Made by a program: the position numbers and the translations under genes
The notes under the pieces: generated by a model
What the model saw: the letters and a program-made list of their open reading frames with translations, nothing else
Told to the model about the DNA's origin: nothing
Databases searched by the model: none
Shown: positions 18,058 through 27,131 of the stretch, piece after piece
How the letters are laid out: the number at the start of each line of letters is the position of its first letter
Position numbering within the stretch: position 1 is the first letter of the stretch
From: an uncultured Coprococcus sp.
GTDB lineage: Bacteria; Bacillota; Clostridia; Lachnospirales; Lachnospiraceae
Length of the DNA: 64,000 bases
Assembly (NCBI GenBank): GCA_947626675.1
Contig: CANQTC010000002.1
Location: 62,001 to 126,000 of the forward strand
Reading direction: 5' to 3'

Positions 18058-18639
18058 ATGATTAATAAAAAAGAAGACAGACGTATCAAAAAGACAAAGC
18101 AGCTCCTAAGACAGGGACTAATTGAAATTATGTTTGAGAAAGATATCAAAAACATAACGATAAAGGAATTAGTTGAAAAAGTAGATATCAACCGCTCTAC
18201 CTTTTACCTACATTATACGGATATCTATGAGCTGCTCTCGGAAATGGAGAATCGTCTTACGAACGAAATCCAGGAGGTTTTTGACTCCTATAAAAATATT
18301 GACCAGCTTGAGGAAAGTTATGCATTCATTCTCGCCCTGTATCAGACCTTTGACAAAAACAGGGATTTGTGTAAAGCAATTCTCTCCTCTCAGAATAACG
18401 GCGACTTTATACAAAGGACAGAAGAAGCCATCGAACGCGAAATACGCATAAAGCTTGAAGAACTATTAGGAAATGACTATATGATATCACAAAATACTTT
18501 TACATTTTACCGCTGCGGCTGTGTCGGTCTGATTAAGGACTGGATTACAAATGATTTGCCTGAAACCCCTGAAGAAATGACAAAAGAAACCTATCATATC
18601 GTAATAGACTCCCTTCAGCGCCTTCAGCACAAGAAATAA
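18058..18639 (+). CDS. TetR/AcrR-family transcriptional regulator
   Basis: 193 residues. N-terminal DNA-binding domain about 8-58: LLRQGLIEIMFEKDIKNITI, KELVEKVDINRSTFYLHYTD with the typical STFYLHY recognition helix. The rest is a helical ligand domain of the TetR_C_8 kind common in Clostridia. Start 18058 is chosen from GAGG eight bases upstream and the promoter position. It is divergent from metY with about 200 bases between, so it might regulate metY or itself; no clear operator was found. Confidence 0.85.
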   Translation: MINKKEDRRIKKTKQLLRQGLIEIMFEKDIKNITIKELVEKVDINRSTFYLHYTDIYELLSEMENRLTNEIQEVFDSYKNIDQLEESYAFILALYQTFDKNRDLCKAILSSQNNGDFIQRTEEAIEREIRIKLEELLGNDYMISQNTFTFYRCGCVGLIKDWITNDLPETPEEMTKETYHIVIDSLQRLQHKK

Positions 18640-18673
18640 TTATATTTGTCTTTTCAAATAGGAAGGATTGTAC

Positions 18674-18679
18674 TATAAT
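18674..18679 (+). promoter_or_regulatory. Possible -10 element of murI
   Basis: A perfect TATAAT 68 bases before the murI start; the matching -35 is not clear, with weak TTCAAA at shorter spacing. Confidence 0.35.
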
Positions 18680-18746
18680 TGCTGTAGCATCAGCTTGTGT
18701 ATCAGGCTATTATTACCGATTTATAAAACTATTTTGGGAGACAGAT

Positions 18747-19520
18747 ATGGATAGCAGACCGATTGGTGTATTTGATTCAGGTATAGGCGGAATCAGCGTT
18801 TTGCGCGAAATCGTCGAGCTTATGCCAAATGAAAATTATATATATTATGGAGACTCGAAGCACGCTCCATATGGCGAAAAAAAACGTGAAGAAATTCAGG
18901 CTCTCTCCGAGAACTGCGTTTCTTTTTTGCTAGATAAAAATGTAAAAGCAATCGTTATTGCGTGTAATACCGCAACAAGCGCATGTGCAGACCTTTTGCG
19001 GCATAAATATTCAGACATGCCGATTATTGGTATTGAACCGGCGCTGAAGCCTGCCGTACTCTGGAAAGCGCATGACCGGGTTGCAGTTATGGCAACCCCT
19101 ATGACATTAAAACAGGAGAAATTCAGACAGCTTCTTCATACCTATGAGGAACAATCTGATATTTTCTGTATTCCATGTCCCGGTCTTGCTGACTTTGTGG
19201 AAAGCGGAATGTTAGACGGCCCTGAAATTACGGAATTTTTAGATGGCCTTTTACATCCATACCTTGAGAAAGGGATTGACGCCATCGTTCTTGGATGTAC
19301 ACATTATCCATTTGTCGAAAAAGTTATCAGGCGTATCGCCGGAGACAGTGTCCGTATCTTTAACGGCAGTCATGGAACTGCCCTTGAACTGAAACGCCGC
19401 CTGACGGAAGCTGATTTACTTACAGAAAATCAGACAAAAGGAACTGTAGAAATCTATAACAGCAGTAACGATACGAATATCATTCATTTATGTCACACAT
19501 TACTTCATCATCCTGAATGA
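18747..19520 (+). CDS. murI: Glutamate racemase
   Basis: Interconverts L- and D-glutamate for peptidoglycan. 257 residues. N-terminal IGVFDSGIGGISVLRE, the first catalytic cysteine in VIACNTATSAC and the second in VLGCTHYPF, plus YYGDSKHAPYG. RBS GGGAG. Length is standard. The small reading frame at 19540 follows by 19 bases. Confidence 0.96.
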   Translation: MDSRPIGVFDSGIGGISVLREIVELMPNENYIYYGDSKHAPYGEKKREEIQALSENCVSFLLDKNVKAIVIACNTATSACADLLRHKYSDMPIIGIEPALKPAVLWKAHDRVAVMATPMTLKQEKFRQLLHTYEEQSDIFCIPCPGLADFVESGMLDGPEITEFLDGLLHPYLEKGIDAIVLGCTHYPFVEKVIRRIAGDSVRIFNGSHGTALELKRRLTEADLLTENQTKGTVEIYNSSNDTNIIHLCHTLLHHPE

Positions 19521-19539
19521 TGGAAAAGGAGATACCATT

Positions 19540-19728
19540 ATGATGAAAAATAACCACAGAGGCAGATATAATAATGATTACAGCCCATTATACAGCGACC
19601 CATATGATATCTATGAAAAGGCCAAAACACATATGAAAAGGCTCAAAACAGAAAAAAGGGGTTCTATCAAAGAAACCCCTAAACATCATCCTTCTTCACC
19701 TTCCGCTTTACCGTATTCACAAAAGTAA
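19540..19728 (+). CDS. Possible small protein after murI
   Basis: 62 residues, hydrophilic and basic, start MMKNNHRGRYNNDYSPLYSD, no homology recognised. A good AAAGGAG site eight bases upstream and 19-base spacing from murI argue for translation. Against it, the last 50 bases overlap the VanZ gene on the other strand and the frame runs through that gene's terminator hairpin. The conserved part may be only the first 40 residues. Confidence 0.4.
   Translation: MMKNNHRGRYNNDYSPLYSDPYDIYEKAKTHMKRLKTEKRGSIKETPKHHPSSPSALPYSQK
19652..19680 (-). terminator. Terminator overlapping the VanZ gene stop codon
   Basis: Minus-strand AGGGGTT, 10-base loop, AACCCCT followed by six T residues. The stem begins inside the TAG stop of the gene at 19679. 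Confidence 0.75.
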
Positions 19729-20785
19729 TTTTAAACAACTTATCGTAGAATGTTTTTCCGGATATCATGATGATGATAATCTGTATCATATAGAACAGGA
19801 ATACAGCCATTAATATCCCTATTTTTATTATAATCATTTTTTCCCTGTTGATGATATCGGTCTGCTTTATGTCTCCAAATGGCAGTATCACCGCCATCGG
19901 TATCACATAATAGTAAATCATCATAAAGATATGTCTTAACACAATACGCAGTCTCCACCTGTCAGACGCGTCCATCTTCAGGTTGACAATCCATGCGCCA
20001 ATTGTTCTGCCATGTGTCACAAGCGGCATAAAAATGAAAATAACGACAAACATCACCGGTGCAGCATATTGAAACTCTGTACAGAACTGTAATACCGATG
20101 AACTGATTAATAAAACAGCAATGTCAATGGCATACATAAAAAGCCTTCTGAAGCCTGTTACATTTTCCCCTCTTTTGTATGCCCTGTTATCGATTTTTTC
20201 TCTTGAAGGCAATATCTTCATCGCAAGTCCCGCGACAGCATAGCCGAGCATACCGCCTGTCGTATTCTGTATTAAATCGTCCACGTCACACAATCTGTAA
20301 GAGCCCGGATATGCAAAATAAATTCCGGTATATTGTGTAAATTCAAAAAACGCACTCAGCAGAAGCGTCAAAATCGTTGTCTTTATAAATCCACATTTAA
20401 AATAATACCTTAAATAAATACCAAACGGCATCGTCATAAAAACATTAAAAACAACGACATAAACGCAGGACTGCTTCAACGCCGGAATGTATGTGGAGGT
20501 ATCTCCTATTCTGAACACCGTTTCTTTCATAAAGTCCCTTATAAAATTAAACGGTCTTAAATTAATCAGCCTTTCAGTCCCTACATCTGCAATGTCAGGG
20601 AGCGGCAAAATTACAAGAAAATAGATACACATCATATAAAATATAAATGAATAGATGATGATGGTTCTATATAAACTGACTGCTCCATATTTATGATACT
20701 GACTCAGAATATATGGCAGGGTAAATAAAAAAGCAAGGGCAGGAAACATTGAAAGGGCAACCTGTATCGCAAAAACATATCCCAT
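19679..20785 (-). CDS. VanZ-like / RDD membrane fusion protein
   Basis: 368-residue integral membrane protein. Residues about 1-190 are VanZ-like: four helices with LINLRPFNFIRDF and the signature DVDDLIQNTTGGMLGY. Residues about 215-365 form an RDD-like domain (RRLFMYAIDIAVLLI, HGRTIGAWIVNLKM, RIVLRHIFMM). VanZ itself lowers teicoplanin binding by an unknown route; the role of VanZ-RDD fusions is unknown. RBS GAGG before the ATG at 20785. Single-gene unit with its own promoter and terminator. Confidence 0.85.
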   Translation of the reverse strand: MGYVFAIQVALSMFPALAFLFTLPYILSQYHKYGAVSLYRTIIIYSFIFYMMCIYFLVILPLPDIADVGTERLINLRPFNFIRDFMKETVFRIGDTSTYIPALKQSCVYVVVFNVFMTMPFGIYLRYYFKCGFIKTTILTLLLSAFFEFTQYTGIYFAYPGSYRLCDVDDLIQNTTGGMLGYAVAGLAMKILPSREKIDNRAYKRGENVTGFRRLFMYAIDIAVLLISSSVLQFCTEFQYAAPVMFVVIFIFMPLVTHGRTIGAWIVNLKMDASDRWRLRIVLRHIFMMIYYYVIPMAVILPFGDIKQTDIINREKMIIIKIGILMAVFLFYMIQIIIIMISGKTFYDKLFKITFVNTVKRKVKKDDV

Positions 20786-20851
20786 AGCAAAATTCCTCTC
20801 TTTCCTAATTTGTTATAGCAATAATATGTTCAGGCCATCATAAGCAGAGCT

Positions 20852-20880
20852 ATTATAAATAATATCGTCATAAATTGCAA
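20852..20880 (-). promoter_or_regulatory. Promoter of the VanZ-RDD gene
   Basis: TTGCAA (20880-20875), 17-base spacer, perfect TATAAT (20857-20852). Confidence 0.7.
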
Positions 20881-20913
20881 GAATATTAAATTTTATTCAG
20901 AACTGCCGGAAAG

Positions 20914-20936
20914 CCGGTTCCGATTATAAGAACCGG
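20914..20936. promoter_or_regulatory. Inverted repeat in the VanZ / YaaH divergent region
   Basis: CCGGTTC, 9 bases, GAACCGG: a perfect 7-bp repeat with no U run on either side, so an operator or mRNA leader hairpin is more likely than a terminator. It is 64 bases before the YaaH-like start. Confidence 0.35.
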
Positions 20937-20999
20937 AATAATGCATTTGCCGCAGGAATAAACTATATAAAACGTATTCGTCTAAGGAGATTTCTGCTT

Positions 21000-22136
21000 A
21001 TGCAGATTCACGTTGTGACGCCCGGAGAATCCGTTGATTCTATTGCCGCATCGTATGATATTACTCCAGACAGCCTGATATATGACAACCAGCTTATCGA
21101 GCCTTATCAACTTGCCATTGGTCAGGCACTTTTTATTTCAGATGGCGCAAATAACAGAGTACGCGGGCTTACAGTCAATGGATATGCGTATCCGTTTATC
21201 AGCAGATGGGTACTTGAAAATACGCTTCCCTTTCTGTCAGAGCTTTCCGTTTTTTCTTATGGATTTACACCGGAAGGGAATCTGATACCGCCTCCGCTTC
21301 CCACAGACTGGATGCTGCAGGCGGCATTTAACTTTAACACAAAGCCAATCCTTACACTGACACCGTTAGATGCACAGGGACATTTCAGCAATGTTCTTAT
21401 CAGCGCTGTGATTAACAATCCTGCGGCAACAGATAATCTGATTGAAAATGTACTGAGAGAACTGGAGTCAAAGGGATATGCCGGTGCGGATATTGACTTT
21501 GAATATATCTTTCGCGAGGACCGGTATACTTTTACGGAATTTGTCCGGAAGATGACAGAACGGCTCAATGCGTACGGTTATCAGGTATCTGTTGCATTAG
21601 CGCCGAAAACCTCCGATAACCAGCCGGGACTGCTATATGAAGGTAAAGATTATCAGTCGCTCGGTGAAGCAGCAAATTCCGTTCTCCTGATGACCTATGA
21701 ATGGGGATATACCTATAGTATGCCTATGGCGGTTGCGCCTATCAATAATGTCCGACGAGTCGTTGAATATGCCTTAACGGTTATCCCCGCCGAAAAAATT
21801 AATATGGGAATCCCCAACTATGGCTATGACTGGCCGCTGCCATATATCCAGGGAACAACGAAAGCCACAACCATTGGAAATATTCAGGCGATTCGTATCG
21901 CTATCGAAAATGATGCGGTCATTCAGTTTGATGAAACAGCGCAGACGCCATATTTCACTTATGTGAAAGACGGCACCTCGCATGAGGTATGGTTTGAAGA
22001 TGTGCGAAGCATCCGTGCCAAGCTTGCATTAATCGATGAAAAAAACCTGCGCGGCGCCGGATATTGGCAGATTATGCAATTATTCCGCGCCAACTGGCTT
22101 ACGGTTGATAATTATTTCTACATTAACAAAGTGTAA
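21000..22136 (+). CDS. LysM plus GH18 protein, YaaH/SleL-like spore cortex enzyme
   Basis: 378 residues. LysM domain at about 1-46 (HVVTPGESVDSIAASYDITP), then a GH18 barrel whose active-site strand reads GADIDFEYIF (D-x-D-x-E). Bacillus YaaH and SleL with this layout act as N-acetylglucosaminidases on germinating spore cortex. There is no signal peptide, as for spore-coat-delivered YaaH. The family has one or two LysM units; this has one. AGGAG lies ten bases before the ATG. It is evidence that the host forms spores, or had spore-forming ancestors. Confidence 0.85.
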   Translation: MQIHVVTPGESVDSIAASYDITPDSLIYDNQLIEPYQLAIGQALFISDGANNRVRGLTVNGYAYPFISRWVLENTLPFLSELSVFSYGFTPEGNLIPPPLPTDWMLQAAFNFNTKPILTLTPLDAQGHFSNVLISAVINNPAATDNLIENVLRELESKGYAGADIDFEYIFREDRYTFTEFVRKMTERLNAYGYQVSVALAPKTSDNQPGLLYEGKDYQSLGEAANSVLLMTYEWGYTYSMPMAVAPINNVRRVVEYALTVIPAEKINMGIPNYGYDWPLPYIQGTTKATTIGNIQAIRIAIENDAVIQFDETAQTPYFTYVKDGTSHEVWFEDVRSIRAKLALIDEKNLRGAGYWQIMQLFRANWLTVDNYFYINKV

Positions 22137-22151
22137 TCATAACGGATAAAA

Positions 22152-22185
22152 CAGCGCCTGATAATCTGAACGTTATCAGGCGCTG
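22152..22185. terminator. Bidirectional terminator
   Basis: Perfect 13-bp stem CAGCGCCTGATAA / TTATCAGGCGCTG with an 8-base loop between convergent genes. The minus-strand side continues TTTTATCC, the better U run, so it mainly serves the ABC permease gene. Confidence 0.8.
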
Positions 22186-22196
22186 CCATGATTGAA

Positions 22197-24644
22197 TTAT
22201 TCTACTGATTTCAAAGATTCCGCCATATTGATATGTTCTAATTTCGCCGACATCACAAGGTTTACTGCAAAATTAAATACAAATGTCAGAATGACGCTAT
22301 ACAGATAGCTAAGCGGCGCAATATAGACATCAAAGGAAACCATATCCACATGGATTTGCTGTATCACAAACCGATGAAGGAATATCCCAAGTACAAGGCC
22401 TAAAAGGATTCCAATTGACGTCAGCACCCTGTTCTCACGAAATACATATGATGAAGTTTCATTTCTGAAAAATCCCAATACTTTAATTGTTGCAATCTCG
22501 CGTATTCTCTCCGTAATATTGATATTAGTGAGATTATAGAGTACAACAAACGCCAGTGCTGCTGCGCATATAATAATCAGAAGAACAATATAATTCAAAC
22601 ATTCCGTCATCTTCGCCATCCGTTCTTTGATATCCTGATTAATGGTTACAGAAGCCACCTGTTTTTCGTTCATCAGCCCGGCAGATGCCTGATGTACATC
22701 TGTTTCATCCTTGAAATGAACATATACGGATTGATATCCCGGCGCTTCTCCAAGCTGCTCTTCATATGTTTCAGGTGAAATGAATATATAGTTATAGATA
22801 TAGTTCACAAATATACCCGATATGGTCACACTGATTTCACGCATATCGGCATCCCTGATAACAACGGAATCTCCTACTTCGATATGATATAAATCAGCAA
22901 TCGATTGATTGATAACCGCTTCACCCTTTTTCGGATAAGCAATCGTTTCATTCTCTGTTGTATGGAAGTTCATATAATCTGCAAAATTTTCAGGCTGCTT
23001 CGCAATCACAAGATTGATGGATTTCACTTTTTTGTCTGTCAGTAAATCCCATGCCGATTCGCTGACACACATATAATCTTTTACATTTTCATCCAATAGC
23101 TGTGTTATGTCGTTTTCCGTTTCTGAATTTACCCCTTCTTTCAATACGATGGATGCGTCAAATATCTGTATTTCATCATATTGTTTTTCTGCAAAACCTG
23201 ATATTGAATCTTTAATTCCAAATCCCGTTAAAAGAAGTGCCGTACAGCCGCCGATACCCAGCACCATCATAAAAAAGCGTTTTTTATATCTGAATATGTT
23301 TCGTACAGATACCTTATGAAGAAACTTCATTCTCTTCCAGACAAAGGAAATGCGCTCTAACAGCACTCTTTTGCCCGCCTTTGGCGCTTTGGGCCGCATC
23401 AGTGAAGCGGCTGTTTCAGATAGTTCATATCTGCATGTAAGCCATGTCGTTCCTACGGAACAGAGCAGCGAAACAAACAGTACAACAAGCCCCAGTTTCC
23501 AGTCAAACAAATATACCGGTTTCATTTTCACATACATCATCTGATAGGCAGTCCATATGACGGTCGGGAAAACATAAATTCCCACTGTATAACCAATAAT
23601 ACAGCCAATCAATGCAGCGCTTCCCGAATAAAAGGTATATTTACCCATAATGGCGCTTTCACGATATCCCAGTGCCTTTAACACACCAATCTGGGTTCTC
23701 TGCTCTTCTACCATACGGTTCATGGTCGTCATACATACAAGTACGGCGACTAAGATAAAGAAAATGGGAAATACTTTTGCAATTGCATCGACGATGCCCG
23801 AATCACTTTCAAAACATGCATATCCGATATTCGTATTCCTGTCAAGAACATAGCTGTCTGCTTTTGGAAGCGCATATCCGAGCGCGCTGCACAGTTCCTC
23901 ATATCTTGTATCCACGCGCGTCTTACAAATCTGCTCCCATGCTTCCTGCTTATCTTCCATAAAGTCCGTATATTCATCTGTATAGATATCATATGAATGG
24001 TCAAAGCAGATAAATACATCGGTATAGGAATCGCAGCAAAATGCTTCCGGCATAATGTAGATATAACCTTTCAGTTTTCCATTTCCAAGCGATGTACTGC
24101 CGCGCTCAAAATTAATATAATAGGGCGTATTGCTTTTCCCTACTATGGTAAATTCCTTTTCCCGGAATAAAGCATTTTTTTCATCGTCATTTGTCTGTGA
24201 CAGGGAAATTTTGTCACCAAGTTCTACCCCGTCTATCCTGGCGTCAATCACACATTCCGATACATTCTCCGGCATACGCCCGCTTATTAGTTCTGCCTGA
24301 TTAATCTGTTCCGGTACTGAAAAGGCTTTCAAAACCTCTTCGCCTTCCCCAATCCCGCTATAAAGTGCATCTGCCGAATAAATCCCTTCTGCATAGCGCA
24401 CCTGATTTTCATGGGAAAATGCAGCCACATCTTCATCATCAAATCCAAGCGTGGAAAGTAAATGCAAATCAAAAAAATTGTTTTCTTTCAGAAATTTATT
24501 TGCTGTGCCAACCATAACATCTTTTGTAATCTTAAGGCCGGAAAAAAATCCCACACCCAATGCGATAATTGCCATAATCGCAAAAAATCTTCCAAAGCTG
24601 CCTTTGATTTCACGCATGGTCGTCTTTTTCATCATTGACTTCAT
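22197..24644 (-). CDS. FtsX-type ABC transporter permease
   Basis: About 815 residues with two FtsX repeats. Order: N-terminal helix (MREIKGSFGRFFAIMAIIAL), an outside MacB-like domain about 45-270, three helices about 275-400, a further helix near 450 (RYKKRFFMMVLGIGG), a second outside domain, and three C-terminal helices ending NLVMSAKLEHINMAESLKSV. This long form with its ATPase is common in Clostridia for lipid, peptide or antimicrobial export. The ATG at 24644 is taken; the TTG at 24650 is less likely. It follows the ATPase gene by 7 bases. Confidence 0.88.
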   Translation of the reverse strand: MKSMMKKTTMREIKGSFGRFFAIMAIIALGVGFFSGLKITKDVMVGTANKFLKENNFFDLHLLSTLGFDDEDVAAFSHENQVRYAEGIYSADALYSGIGEGEEVLKAFSVPEQINQAELISGRMPENVSECVIDARIDGVELGDKISLSQTNDDEKNALFREKEFTIVGKSNTPYYINFERGSTSLGNGKLKGYIYIMPEAFCCDSYTDVFICFDHSYDIYTDEYTDFMEDKQEAWEQICKTRVDTRYEELCSALGYALPKADSYVLDRNTNIGYACFESDSGIVDAIAKVFPIFFILVAVLVCMTTMNRMVEEQRTQIGVLKALGYRESAIMGKYTFYSGSAALIGCIIGYTVGIYVFPTVIWTAYQMMYVKMKPVYLFDWKLGLVVLFVSLLCSVGTTWLTCRYELSETAASLMRPKAPKAGKRVLLERISFVWKRMKFLHKVSVRNIFRYKKRFFMMVLGIGGCTALLLTGFGIKDSISGFAEKQYDEIQIFDASIVLKEGVNSETENDITQLLDENVKDYMCVSESAWDLLTDKKVKSINLVIAKQPENFADYMNFHTTENETIAYPKKGEAVINQSIADLYHIEVGDSVVIRDADMREISVTISGIFVNYIYNYIFISPETYEEQLGEAPGYQSVYVHFKDETDVHQASAGLMNEKQVASVTINQDIKERMAKMTECLNYIVLLIIICAAALAFVVLYNLTNINITERIREIATIKVLGFFRNETSSYVFRENRVLTSIGILLGLVLGIFLHRFVIQQIHVDMVSFDVYIAPLSYLYSVILTFVFNFAVNLVMSAKLEHINMAESLKSVE

Positions 24645-24651
24645 AAGCAAC

Positions 24652-25356
24652 CTACCATTCTATCTCTTCTACATTTACAATATGGTCATTGAAAACCATT
24701 CCTTCAATCGTTCCGCTCTTTACTGTAATAATTCTGTCCGCCATCGCTGTAAGCGCCTGATTATGAGTAATCACGACTACTGTCATGCCCGTATTCCTGC
24801 AAGTGTCCTGTAACAGCTTTAAAACGGCCTTTCCTGTATTATAATCAAGCGCTCCTGTCGGTTCATCGCACAGGAGAAGTTTTGGATTTTTCGCTAAGGC
24901 TCTTGCGATTGCCACCCGCTGCTGTTCACCGCCGGATAACTGGGCAGGGAAATTTGCCATTCTGTCCGAAAGGCCTACTTCACGAAGAACAGTTGCTGCA
25001 TCTAATGGATTCTTACAAATCTGTGCCGCCAGTTCTACATTCTCAAGCGCAGTCAGATTTTGTACCAGATTATAAAACTGAAATACAAAACCTACATCGT
25101 ACCTTCTGTATGATGTAAGCTGTTTCTTATTAAAACCGGAAATCTCCTGTCCATCCAGATATACCGTTCCGTCTGTGAGGGTATCCATACCGCCTAAAAT
25201 ATTCAAAATTGTCGTTTTTCCTGCACCGGATGCGCCTACAATAACGCAAAATTCGCCTTTTTCAATCTCAAAGTTCACATCCCGAAGTGCATGGATTTCA
25301 ACATCACCTGACTTATATGTTTTTTTGACATTCTTAAATTCTACAAATGAACGCAT
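24652..25356 (-). CDS. ABC transporter ATP-binding protein (MacB/LolD class)
   Basis: 234-residue ATPase that powers the permease at 22197. Walker [11 protein letters not shown]-loop [16 protein letters not shown], signature [15 protein letters not shown], Walker [14 protein letters not shown]-loop VITHNQ. The spacing [18 protein letters not shown] at the start is typical of LolD/MacB partners. ATG 25356 has AGAGGTGA seven bases away. Downstream of the MIF-family gene. Confidence 0.95.
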   Translation of the reverse strand: MRSFVEFKNVKKTYKSGDVEIHALRDVNFEIEKGEFCVIVGASGAGKTTILNILGGMDTLTDGTVYLDGQEISGFNKKQLTSYRRYDVGFVFQFYNLVQNLTALENVELAAQICKNPLDAATVLREVGLSDRMANFPAQLSGGEQQRVAIARALAKNPKLLLCDEPTGALDYNTGKAVLKLLQDTCRNTGMTVVVITHNQALTAMADRIITVKSGTIEGMVFNDHIVNVEEIEW

Positions 25357-25388
25357 CACTTCACCTCTGTCTGTATTCTGCTTAATAG

Positions 25389-25419
25389 AATGGCGGAAGC
25401 CTTAAAAGTTTCCGCCATT
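25389..25419 (-). terminator. Inverted repeat over the MIF gene stop, terminator-like
   Basis: AATGGCGGAA and TTCCGCCATT form a perfect 10-bp stem across the TAA at 25404-25402. The U run is poor (CTATTAAG), so it may only attenuate transcription into the ABC operon or protect the 3' end. Confidence 0.45.
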
Positions 25420-25746
25420 CCAGCCCCAATTCGCTACCGCTTCATATTTCACATAGATATGGTCTGGTGATATTCCTAATACAGCCTGATAAATTTCACA
25501 TATTCTGGCTGTCAGACTTGAAAATGCCTGTCTGTTCTCCGAACCAAATACACTGACCTCTACAAATGCCATCGGCTCGCTGTTATCGCCCCTGAAATAA
25601 AGAGAATATGCATCTTCAAATCCTACCATCAGCCAGCTCTCACTCTTTCCCGGTATAACCGATATGGCTTCTCCAAGTTGTGTCTTTATGGTTTCTTTTT
25701 GTTCTTCTGTAATTTTTTTACTTATTTTTGAATTAATAAATGGCAT
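25402..25746 (-). CDS. MIF-family tautomerase-like protein
   Basis: 114 residues, the size of macrophage migration inhibitory factor. Starts MPFINSKISKKITEEQK, giving the catalytic Pro2 after Met removal, and carries SWLMVGFEDAYSLYFRG, AFVEVSVFG and the WGWNGGNF end typical of bacterial MIF homologues. Natural substrate unknown. It is 45 bases ahead of the ABC ATPase gene on the same strand. Confidence 0.85.
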   Translation of the reverse strand: MPFINSKISKKITEEQKETIKTQLGEAISVIPGKSESWLMVGFEDAYSLYFRGDNSEPMAFVEVSVFGSENRQAFSSLTARICEIYQAVLGISPDHIYVKYEAVANWGWNGGNF

Positions 25747-25862
25747 ATATTCAGACTCCTTTCATTTTGCGTATTATCTACGCTTACTATTGTCTATTAT
25801 ATATGCCATTCTATCTGTCTGCAATTTAAAATATGAGATACGTTTATAAAACTTCTATAAAC

Positions 25863-26519
25863 TTACTGTTCTCCCTCTATTGTACTGAACTCCTCTTCTG
25901 ACGTAATTCCGTCATCGTTCAATACCGGGCTTCCGCTTTCCACGCCCTGTTCCTGCATACCTTTTTGCAGCCATACAGGCATCTCTGCCGATACATTCAT
26001 TTGATTAAAAATATATGTTCCGTCCTTGTCAAAGATGAGTTCAGCCCAGCCTGCATCTTCTACTGTTCCACCTACAAGAATAACATGCCGCATCCCCTCG
26101 TCATCCGTATATTCGTATTTATAATAATCCTGAGCGCTGCACTTTTCTGTCACATCCTCTTTGATATCCCCTAATACAAAATATAGTCTTCCTTCTTCTG
26201 CAGACACATAATCATGCAGTTTCTCTTTGTCACTTACAATCGTATACGATATAGCATTATTCTCTTCAACAATTTCAACATTCGAGCCATCTGCCATTGT
26301 AAAATTAACAATTTTAGCCACCCATGTGCTTCCTGTCGCTGCATATGCGATTCCATTAGAAGCGACAAACAGGAATGCAAAACCAGCAACTGCCAGACCT
26401 GCTTTCTTTAATATCTGTTTTCTATTTTTTTCCTTTTTCATCATCAAAACCTCCAAATCAATATTACTTTCGGAATGAAGCACAGAAAATGCCTGTTTGT
26501 ATTTATTTTTATTCGTCAT
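25863..26519 (-). CDS. Membrane anti-sigma factor-like protein
   Basis: 218 residues. Cytoplasmic N-terminus about 1-35, one membrane helix about 38-60 (AGLAVAGFAFLFVASNGIAY), then a 155-residue outside domain with acidic tail. Its start overlaps the sigma factor gene by 11 bases, the usual arrangement of an ECF sigma with its anti-sigma. The N-terminal part is very short for a sigma-binding domain and no zinc-binding HxxxCxxC motif is present, so the role is inferred from the gene pair and topology. Confidence 0.65.
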   Translation of the reverse strand: MTNKNKYKQAFSVLHSESNIDLEVLMMKKEKNRKQILKKAGLAVAGFAFLFVASNGIAYAATGSTWVAKIVNFTMADGSNVEIVEENNAISYTIVSDKEKLHDYVSAEEGRLYFVLGDIKEDVTEKCSAQDYYKYEYTDDEGMRHVILVGGTVEDAGWAELIFDKDGTYIFNQMNVSAEMPVWLQKGMQEQGVESGSPVLNDDGITSEEEFSTIEGEQ

Positions 26520-26991
26520 CTTCCCATTCCTCCTTTAAAATGTCTTTCAGCATTTTTCTTCCTCTTGATAACCGAACCTTGACATTCGTTTCTGTCACCT
26601 TCAAAATTGCAGCAATCTCCCTGACCGAATAGTCTTCATAATAAAATAAATGAATGACAATACGATATTTTTCGGGAAGATTCAGTACCTGCTCAAACAA
26701 ATTTGCAGATTCCGGTGTTTCAAACGATAATGTTTCTATATACTCGTCTAACGGCAAGCTTTTCTGATGCCAAAACGAACGCATCTTATCTTTCGCTTTA
26801 TTCATTGCTACTCTTATCAGCCATGCCCGTATATGCTGCTCGTTATCAAATTGTTTCTTTGTCAAATGATATTGGAGAAATGTATCCTGAACGACATCAT
26901 CTGCATCAGCGCCATTTTTACAAATATTAAATGCAACTGCAAATAAATTGTCCTGATACATCTCTATCAAAATCTCTGTTGATTGCCTCAT
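26509..26991 (-). CDS. ECF-type RNA polymerase sigma factor
   Basis: 160 residues. Region 2 about 10-75 (YQDNLFAVAFNICKNGADAD, DVVQDTFLQYH, RAWLIRVAMNKAKD) and region 4 about 105-155 (LPEKYRIVIHLFYYEDYSVR, EIAAILKVTETNVKVRLSRG). The start follows GAGG. It overlaps the anti-sigma gene and lies behind a promoter of ECF type, so it probably activates its own operon. The inducing signal is unknown. Confidence 0.92.
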   Translation of the reverse strand: MRQSTEILIEMYQDNLFAVAFNICKNGADADDVVQDTFLQYHLTKKQFDNEQHIRAWLIRVAMNKAKDKMRSFWHQKSLPLDEYIETLSFETPESANLFEQVLNLPEKYRIVIHLFYYEDYSVREIAAILKVTETNVKVRLSRGRKMLKDILKEEWEDDE

Positions 26992-27032
26992 GAGTATGTC
27001 CTCTTTTTCATTATTTGAAAGCCTTTCATTAG

Positions 27033-27062
27033 TAATACGATTTGTTGTTAAAAAAGGTTACA
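27033..27062 (-). promoter_or_regulatory. ECF-type autoregulatory promoter
   Basis: Minus strand TGTAACC (27062-27056), TTTTTT at the start of a 16-base spacer, then CGTATTA (27039-27033). This matches the AAC -35 and CGTA -10 logic of Firmicute ECF promoters and lies 42 bases before the sigma gene. Confidence 0.6.
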
Positions 27063-27087
27063 TTTTTTTCAATCATTCAACAAAAAT

Positions 27088-27122
27088 AAAGTCCGGAAAT
27101 GTACAATGCCATTTCGGACCTT
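27088..27122 (-). terminator. Terminator of the NAD operon
   Basis: Minus-strand GGTCCGAAATG pairs with CATTTCCGGACT with one bulged C, then TTATTTTTG. It lies 10 bases after the stop of the Nudix regulator gene, the last gene of the operon. Confidence 0.7.
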
Positions 27123-27131
27123 ATTGATATA

